In this document: piece after piece, positions 59,579 through 64,000 of the stretch | Position numbering within the stretch: position 1 is the first letter of the stretch | How the letters are laid out: each line of letters opens with the position of its first letter | Source of the DNA: Desulfosporosinus sp. | GTDB lineage: Bacteria > Bacillota > Desulfitobacteriia > Desulfitobacteriales > Desulfitobacteriaceae | Direction of reading: 5' to 3' | Length of the DNA stretch: 64,000 nt | Assembly (NCBI GenBank): GCA_031292095.1 | Contig: JARLHU010000234.1 | Location: 21,496 to 85,495 of the forward strand | Notes under the pieces: generated by a model | What the model was told of the DNA's origin: nothing | Database searches by the model: none | What the model saw: the letters and a program-made list of their open reading frames with translations, nothing else | Position numbers and translations under genes: made by a program

Positions 59579-60031
59579 ATGCTAGACTACTATCGTTATC
59601 TGTGGAGTACGACGTGGCCGAATGTGATCGTACTTCTTTTGATATGGGGACTTGTCCTCTCCCGGTTGGGTTGGAAAATTCTGAAGACATGGCGTTATGA
59701 GCATGATGCTTGGGGTTTCTTGCTACTAACGGGGAAAACCTTAATTTGGGTTGGAGTTTTAGGAATCTATACACAACTATTATTTTCTTCTCAACCAGAT
59801 TGGTTGGCGCAACCGGGTTTTATCCAAGGGTCTGTACAGGGAAAAACCTATGACTCAGGATTAGGGTCTTATGTCTTAGACGTCCGGAGTGGTTCAGAAC
59901 AAAAGAAATTTTATGTCGACCAAAACGTCTATGAGCAGATTAAGGTGGAAGACCAGGTTAGACTTATGTATCTCCCGGAACGTCGAGAAGTCGTACGTTG
60001 CGAGCTTGTGGAAAGTAAAAGTTTGCTTTAG
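59579..60031 (+). CDS. Membrane protein of unknown function
   Basis: A 150-aa protein with two hydrophobic helices (about residues 15-32, 'NVIVLLLIWGLVLSRLGW', and 45-65, 'GFLLLTGKTLIWVGVLGIYT'), then an extracellular or cytoplasmic beta-rich tail ('GSYVLDVRSGSEQKKFYVDQ'). I do not recognise the family. It starts at ATG 17 nt after the rubredoxin-like gene with 'aggggt' upstream and may be co-transcribed with it. Confidence 0.7.
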   Translation: MLDYYRYLWSTTWPNVIVLLLIWGLVLSRLGWKILKTWRYEHDAWGFLLLTGKTLIWVGVLGIYTQLLFSSQPDWLAQPGFIQGSVQGKTYDSGLGSYVLDVRSGSEQKKFYVDQNVYEQIKVEDQVRLMYLPERREVVRCELVESKSLL

Positions 60032-60182
60032 GATAGAATTTCTACTAAGATAGTGATATAAGTAAGCTAGAGTTTAGAGGTTGATTGAGAAGGGATTGCC
60101 CATTGTCTAAATTGGAAAGACTATATTTCAAGAAATTGGGCTAAAATCCTTTGATTTCACAAAAAAACTAATGGCGTAATAT

Positions 60183-60190
60183 GCTATAAT
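60183..60190 (+). promoter_or_regulatory. Extended -10 promoter of mecA
   Basis: TGCTATAAT has the TGN extension plus a perfect -10 box (60185-60190). No good -35 hexamer at 17 nt, as tolerated by extended -10 promoters. mecA starts 49 nt downstream. Confidence 0.55.
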
Positions 60191-60238
60191 GGGAATAAGA
60201 TAGGGTATGAGCTTGAATGCGGAAAGGAGAGTGGGGAT

Positions 60239-60832
60239 ATGCGTGTTCAAAAAGTTAACGAGCATACCATCCGCATTTTTATCTCCTTGACAGAACTAAC
60301 TGACAGGGATATTACGATGGCTGATTTATTCCAACGATCAGCGAAGACGGAGCAATTGTTTTGGGAACTCATTGCGCAGGCCAGAGAAGAAGTAGAGTTT
60401 AATTTAGATCAGCCCTTCTGGATTCAAGCTACTGTGGCGACGAATGACGAGTTTGTAATCACGATTATGAAGCAGGAAGAACAACTCGAGAATTTAATCA
60501 AGGATAAGATCGCTCGTAAACCTTCTAAAGGTCGTGTGACGGAATTGGTTTATGCGTTTGCCGACTTCGAAGATGTGTTATCGGCTGTGGCACGCTTACC
60601 TGAATTTAACCAGTTGCGTTCAGGTCTCTTTGAGTTCGAAGAAGAGTATTACCTTGTTTTGAATCGTATGGGATCAGGCAAGAAAAGGCTTTTGGCAGAG
60701 GCAGTCCTTGATGAATACGGAGAAATTGTAGCCACAACTGGGGTTTTCCTGTCTGAGCACGGGAAGAGTATTATTCCAGTAAAGGCTGTGCAAACGCTGA
60801 ATACTTCTTTCAATAAGCCTTCACAGAGCTAA
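60239..60832 (+). CDS. mecA: Adaptor protein MecA
   Basis: Adaptor that targets proteins to ClpCP degradation. 197 aa: N-terminal substrate-binding part 'MRVQKVNEHTIRIFISLTEL' with 'FWELIAQAREEVEF', an acidic/basic linker, and the C-terminal ClpC-binding domain 'VYAFADFEDVLSAVARLPEF' with 'YYLVLNRMG'. ATG start behind 'aaaggagag'. Own promoter and strong terminator: monocistronic. Confidence 0.92.
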   Translation: MRVQKVNEHTIRIFISLTELTDRDITMADLFQRSAKTEQLFWELIAQAREEVEFNLDQPFWIQATVATNDEFVITIMKQEEQLENLIKDKIARKPSKGRVTELVYAFADFEDVLSAVARLPEFNQLRSGLFEFEEEYYLVLNRMGSGKKRLLAEAVLDEYGEIVATTGVFLSEHGKSIIPVKAVQTLNTSFNKPSQS

Positions 60833-60853
60833 ATGAAGAAGGTCGGAAACAGA

Positions 60854-60882
60854 AAAAGGGAAGCATTTGCTTCCCTTTTCTT
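60854..60882 (+). terminator. Rho-independent terminator of mecA
   Basis: Perfect hairpin aaaagggaagc/gcttccctttt around 'attt', ending in 'ttttctt'. With the A-run upstream it could also work in the other direction for the minus-strand gene. Confidence 0.92.
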
Positions 60883-60918
60883 AAAGTTTCAGCCCTCCAT
60901 ACTATAACGTGGTAGGTA

Positions 60919-60946
60919 GTAGGGGCACGAAGCATCGTGCCCCTAC
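60919..60946. repeat. Perfect 12-bp REP-like palindrome
   Basis: gtaggggcacga/tcgtgcccctac around 'agca'. The GTAGGGGC...GCCCCTAC form is a familiar REP-like palindrome of many bacterial genomes. It lies at the 3' side of the minus-strand zinc-ribbon gene, so it could also act as that gene's terminator. Confidence 0.7.
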
Positions 60947-60957
60947 TGCGATTGCGG

Positions 60958-61161
60958 TTACCCGCAGGAAAAGATAGCCGGAATTTGGCGCAGACAGTGG
61001 ATGCAAACGGTCTTACCTTTAAACTTGTGAACTTTCATGGTTTTACCACAAAAGATGCAAGGCTGGAACTGTTCTTTTGTGTGAAAAAGCCTATTAAAGG
61101 GGATAATAACAGCTTGACGAGCTGGCTGCTTTAGTGCGAGAGTTGGATTGATGCTGGACAT
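60958..61161 (-). CDS. Small zinc-ribbon protein, possibly Gin-like
   Basis: A 67-aa basic protein with two CxxC pairs, 'QPCIFCGKTMKVH' and 'KTVCIHCLRQI', spaced like a zinc ribbon. The size and pattern recall the sporulation anti-sigma factor Gin (CsfB), but similarity outside the cysteines is too low to claim it. The start ATG lies 6 nt after 'gaggagg' on the minus strand. The first 25 residues are hydrophobic-basic without a clear signal peptide. Transcribed away from selA. Confidence 0.55.
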   Translation of the reverse strand: MSSINPTLALKQPARQAVIIPFNRLFHTKEQFQPCIFCGKTMKVHKFKGKTVCIHCLRQIPAIFSCG

Positions 61162-61362
61162 GAAAAACCTCCTCGAAGTAACATAGACACATTGAAGAAA
61201 ATAATCAGTCAGTTATCCAAGGCATCTTTGCCTTGAATTTTCTGTCGTATGTCTTGTACCTTTATCATATGCTATGAGTGATGTCGAAATCCTAAAAAGC
61301 GTGCGGGCCTGATTATGGAAAATTGGTCGATAATCGTAATGGCCCATAAGGAGTGGCAATCG

Positions 61363-62778
61363 GTGGATCAAGAGAAACAAAGGCGATTAAGGGCACTTCC
61401 GGCTGTCCACGAAGTGATTTCTCGGCTGGAATACGAAGCGGAATTCGGTCCGTTTTTGACGAATGGGAGGCAGTTGACTCGTTTAACGCGGGTCGTTCGA
61501 CAGGTTCTTCAAAAAGCAAGGGAAAATGTCAACCGAAAATATTCGGATTCATTTGCTGAATTTGAATCGTCCCTCTGGACGTGGTTGAAAAGCCAGCTTC
61601 TACAGGAGCTGAATCGCCCTGAAACTAGTTTGCGACGGGTTATCAATGCCACCGGGGTCGTTTTACATACGAATTGCGGCAGGGCCTTGCTAGCGCCAGA
61701 GGTCGCGCGTTATGTTGCAGAACAAGCTGAAAGATATAGCAATCTTGAGTTGAATATTGAGACTGGGGAGCGGGGCTCACGCTATGTCCATGTTGAAGCG
61801 CTTCTTTGTCGTCTAACTGGGGCAGAAGGGGCTATGGTGGTCAATAATAATGCGGCAGCTGTTCTTTTGATGATGAATACCTTTGCTCAAGGAAAAGACG
61901 TGATTGTTTCGCGCGGTGAATTGGTAGAGGTTGGAGGATCTTTTCGGATCCCTGAGGTATTAAAGGCCGGGGGGGCTAACCTTGTCGAGGTTGGAACGAC
62001 CAATAAGACTTGGCTTAGGGACTATGAAGCGGCGATCAGACCGGAAACCGCTTTGTTTTTAAAGGTTCATACGAGCAATTACCGGGTAGAAGGATTTACT
62101 CATTCTGTTTCGGGCGCTGAGTTGGTGGAGCTCGGGGAAAAGCGAGGTTTGCCTGTTATGGAGGATTTGGGGAGCGGAAGTTTTTTTGATGGGACTAGTC
62201 TTGGTTTTCCTATCGAGCCAACCATTGAGCAAACTGTTAAAGCGGGGCTTTCTCTCGTGACCTTTAGTGGAGACAAATTGTTGGGCGGTCCACAGGCCGG
62301 GATTATCGTTGGCAAGCGTGTGTTTATCGAACGGTTGCGGGCGAATCAATTGACCCGGGCTTTGAGGGTTGATAAATTGACCTTAGCTGCTCTCGAAGGG
62401 ACCCTTCGTTTATATGAAAATGGAGGGCTAGAAGATATCCCCGTCTGGAGGATGCTCTCCCTACCCCTAGAAACTCTGAAATCAGCCGCATCGGAGCTTG
62501 TAGCGGCGCTTAAGTTGAATCAAGCCATTGTCGTTGAATTGAAAGAGGATGTCTCTCGGGTGGGCGGGGGGGCTTGGCCTACGGTCGATCTCCCGACCTG
62601 GGTGTGTGCTATCCGCCCAAAACAAGGAAGTGTTATCGAATTAGAAAAATTTTTGCGTTTAGGAGCGGTAGCGATTCTGACGCGAATACATAAGGAGTGG
62701 GTGGTTATTGATGTGCGAACTTTGTTGAGTGGGGATGTTGAGGAGATTGTTCGGCGTTTGCGAGAGTGGGCTCGCTAG
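61363..62778 (+). CDS. selA: L-seryl-tRNA(Sec) selenium transferase SelA
   Basis: PLP enzyme that converts Ser-tRNA(Sec) to Sec-tRNA(Sec). The PLP lysine is in 'VTFSGDKLLGGPQAGI'; other signatures are 'VINATGVVLHTNCGRALL', 'MVVNNNAAAVLLMMNTFAQG' and 'PVMEDLGSGSFFD'. The GTG at 61363 follows 'aaggagtgg' by about 6 nt and gives 471 aa, family length; the frame is open to an ATG at 61315, which lacks a site. The presence of selA implies selenoproteins in this organism; selB and selD are not in the window. Confidence 0.96.
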   Translation: MDQEKQRRLRALPAVHEVISRLEYEAEFGPFLTNGRQLTRLTRVVRQVLQKARENVNRKYSDSFAEFESSLWTWLKSQLLQELNRPETSLRRVINATGVVLHTNCGRALLAPEVARYVAEQAERYSNLELNIETGERGSRYVHVEALLCRLTGAEGAMVVNNNAAAVLLMMNTFAQGKDVIVSRGELVEVGGSFRIPEVLKAGGANLVEVGTTNKTWLRDYEAAIRPETALFLKVHTSNYRVEGFTHSVSGAELVELGEKRGLPVMEDLGSGSFFDGTSLGFPIEPTIEQTVKAGLSLVTFSGDKLLGGPQAGIIVGKRVFIERLRANQLTRALRVDKLTLAALEGTLRLYENGGLEDIPVWRMLSLPLETLKSAASELVAALKLNQAIVVELKEDVSRVGGGAWPTVDLPTWVCAIRPKQGSVIELEKFLRLGAVAILTRIHKEWVVIDVRTLLSGDVEEIVRRLREWAR

Positions 62779-63061
62779 GAGGAAGTTTCTTAGCACGTTC
62801 GCACACGCTTCATTGAGGGAGGAAGTGTCTCTACATCCTACGCCGGTAGGTATTCCATTAGGGATCACGGCTTCGGCGATACTCTCCACTGGAGACTATC
62901 GTGTTCGCACACGCTACATTGCTATTCGCTTGTCGATGTTGCTAAAACGCAAAACCTCTGGGCTTTCTGCAAGTGAACCGTTGCGTTTCTTCACGCAAAA
63001 TCGTCTGCGCTCATTGACGCAATTCTGCTAAAGTGCTTCTCTAAGTAGAGAAATTTCCTCT
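62776..63061 (+). repeat. Dispersed repeat B, copy after selA
   Basis: Starts on the selA stop codon and matches the reverse of 43238-43415, but is longer by about 105 bp. The extra part is flanked by a direct repeat of 'gttcgcacacgct(t/a)cattg' (62797-62815 and 62903-62921). The track ORF 62729-63031 covers it and has no protein look. After it, 63,062-63,222 holds no gene I can support except the 'gggagg' site of bshC. Confidence 0.78.
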
Positions 63062-63222
63062 GGGCTTGGATCGACGGGGGGCTTGTGGCGTTGTTTGCGT
63101 TTATGGACGCAAATGTGCTGGGTAGGCTTTTTATCAAAAAGGCGAATCAGGGAGAATTGCGGTTTTTGGTCGTGCATGATAAAATACCCTCGTGTACTGG
63201 AAAGGTAGCGGGAGGATAGTTA

Positions 63223-64000
63223 TGAAAGAAATGAGAAATCCAATGCAAACTATGGCTACTTGTTTTGAACAAGTGGCTTTATTCTTTCCTAGTGGTAATC
63301 CTAAGCTTCAGGAAAGCTTTGAGCGGCGGGCGGCTTATTTAGATACTAGGGATTATGCTAGGGAGAGGTTGGCCGACACTTTAAAATCCTATCATACGAA
63401 GTTAGGGGCGAGTGCAGAAACCCAACGGATGATTGAGGAGTTTAGACAAAAAGGAACGCTTGTGGTCATTACGGGCCAGCAGGCAGGGATTTTGACCGGG
63501 CCGTTGTATACTTTATATAAAGCAATGACTACCATTCGCTTGGCTAAAGAGCAACGTGAAAAGCTTGGTCGTCCGGTGGTACCGGTTTTTTGGATTGCCA
63601 GTGAAGACCACGATTGGCTGGAGATTCATAAGACCTATATTTTAGATTCAGAAGGAAAACCTATCCCTTGTCAAATACCCGGCGAAGGAGGAGGGGAATC
63701 TGTTGGTAATCAACGGGTCCCCTCCTGGGAGAAGATAGAAGCTCAACTCAAGGGAATACCGGATAGTGAATTTCGATCGACCGTTTTAAAGCAATGTCGC
63801 AAATTTACCGAGCAAGCAGAGAATTTGACGGATTGGTTTGCCCTAACGTTACAGTGGCTTGTCCAAAAGTGGGGACTTATTTTCTTTGATCCCTTGTTAC
63901 CGGATTTTAAGCGGCTTGCGGCCCCTATGTATGAGCGGATTCTAAAGATGCACGCCGATGTTCGAGACGCTTTGGCTGGACGGACTAAGGAATGGGTTAA
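63223..64000 (+). CDS. bshC: Bacillithiol biosynthesis cysteine-adding enzyme BshC (5' part)
   Basis: Putative ligase that adds cysteine to glucosamine-malate in the last step of bacillithiol synthesis. The frame is open to the window edge, so 259 codons of about 530-540 are seen. Family motifs: 'VITGQQAGILTGPLYTLYKA', 'VPVFWIASEDHDWLEI' and 'LIFFDPLLPDFKRL'. The ATG is 6 nt after 'gggagg'. Not in the ORF track because it has no stop in the window. The bshA and bshB genes are not in view. Confidence 0.92.

Noticed and set aside
61315-61362. Upstream ATG start for selA
   Set aside because: No ribosome site before 61315, whereas the GTG at 61363 has 'aaggagtgg'; kept only as an alternative.
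62729-63031. Plus-strand ORF of 100 aa after selA
   Set aside because: Overlaps the selA end and runs through repeat B; no independent start signal.
1-64000. tRNA genes, prophage or intact IS elements
   Set aside because: I read both strands for tRNA-like cloverleaves and transposase motifs and recognised none; a tRNAscan-SE and ISfinder run would settle it.

Overview
The window looks like chromosomal DNA from a motile, anaerobic, spore-forming member of the Clostridia. The best guess is the Desulfosporosinus/Desulfitobacterium group (Peptococcaceae sensu lato). The reasons are Bacillus/Clostridium-type flagellar organisation (fliW-csrA-hag, FliY, FlbD, cheC/cheD, flhF-flhG-sigD), a sensory [FeFe]-hydrogenase kinase, selenocysteine synthesis (selA), bacillithiol synthesis (bshC) and a class A RNase P RNA. 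The genus is inferred from gene content, not from a search.

Left part (1-9,550): trmK and a Nif3-like gene overlap. A 53-codon ORF and rnpB follow, each behind a good sigma-A promoter. Next comes a Phd/PIN toxin-antitoxin pair on the minus strand. Then there is a two-gene signalling unit. Its first product is a 1126-residue protein that joins a sensory [FeFe]-hydrogenase module to PAS, Hpt, a CheA-like ATPase and a CheX-like phosphatase domain. Its second product is a receiver/STAS-like/DUF2225 protein. A half-size EamA-type transporter and a small hypothetical gene close the section at a bidirectional terminator.

Motility (9,570-59,344): a minus-strand operon motA-motB-yaaR-cheR starts from a near-consensus SigD promoter, back to back with flgM. 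From flgM to about 57.5 kb, everything recognisable as functional is on the plus strand: flgM-flgN-flgK-flgL-fliW-csrA, then hag, yjfB, fliD-fliS-fliT, a glycosyltransferase, flaG, and the long che/fla run cheA-cheW-cheB-flgC-fliE-fliF-fliG-fliH-fliI-fliJ-flbD-fliL-fliM-fliY-cheY-fliO-fliP-fliQ-fliR-flhB-flhA-flhF-flhG-pilZ-cheC-cheD-x-fliA-fliK-flgD-flgE-flgG-flgB-flgF-cheW-slt. A secreted cell-wall-binding/Ig/LRR protein follows. Stop and start codons usually overlap or lie a few bases apart. The csrA-hag interval is interrupted by two decayed Fic genes. Five junctions in the long run carry TTCGA-rich inverted-repeat elements, and the flhB-flhA gap is filled with nested repeats. flgB is 25 kb from flgC.

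Right part (59,345-64,000): an RCKP-type rubredoxin-like mini-protein and a membrane protein, mecA with its own promoter and terminator, a small minus-strand zinc-ribbon protein, selA, a dispersed repeat shared with the flhB-flhA gap, and the 5' part of bshC, cut by the window edge.

How it works together: FliA (SigD) and its anti-sigma factor FlgM control the late genes. I can see SigD-type promoters before motA, flgM, hag, fliD and fliK. CsrA, held by FliW, can bind a hairpin with an AGGA loop in the hag leader. Chemotaxis output is CheA-CheW-CheY, with adaptation by CheB/CheR/CheD and CheY-P removal by CheC and FliY. No methyl-accepting receptor gene is present in the window. I recognised no tRNA gene, CRISPR array or intact transposase.
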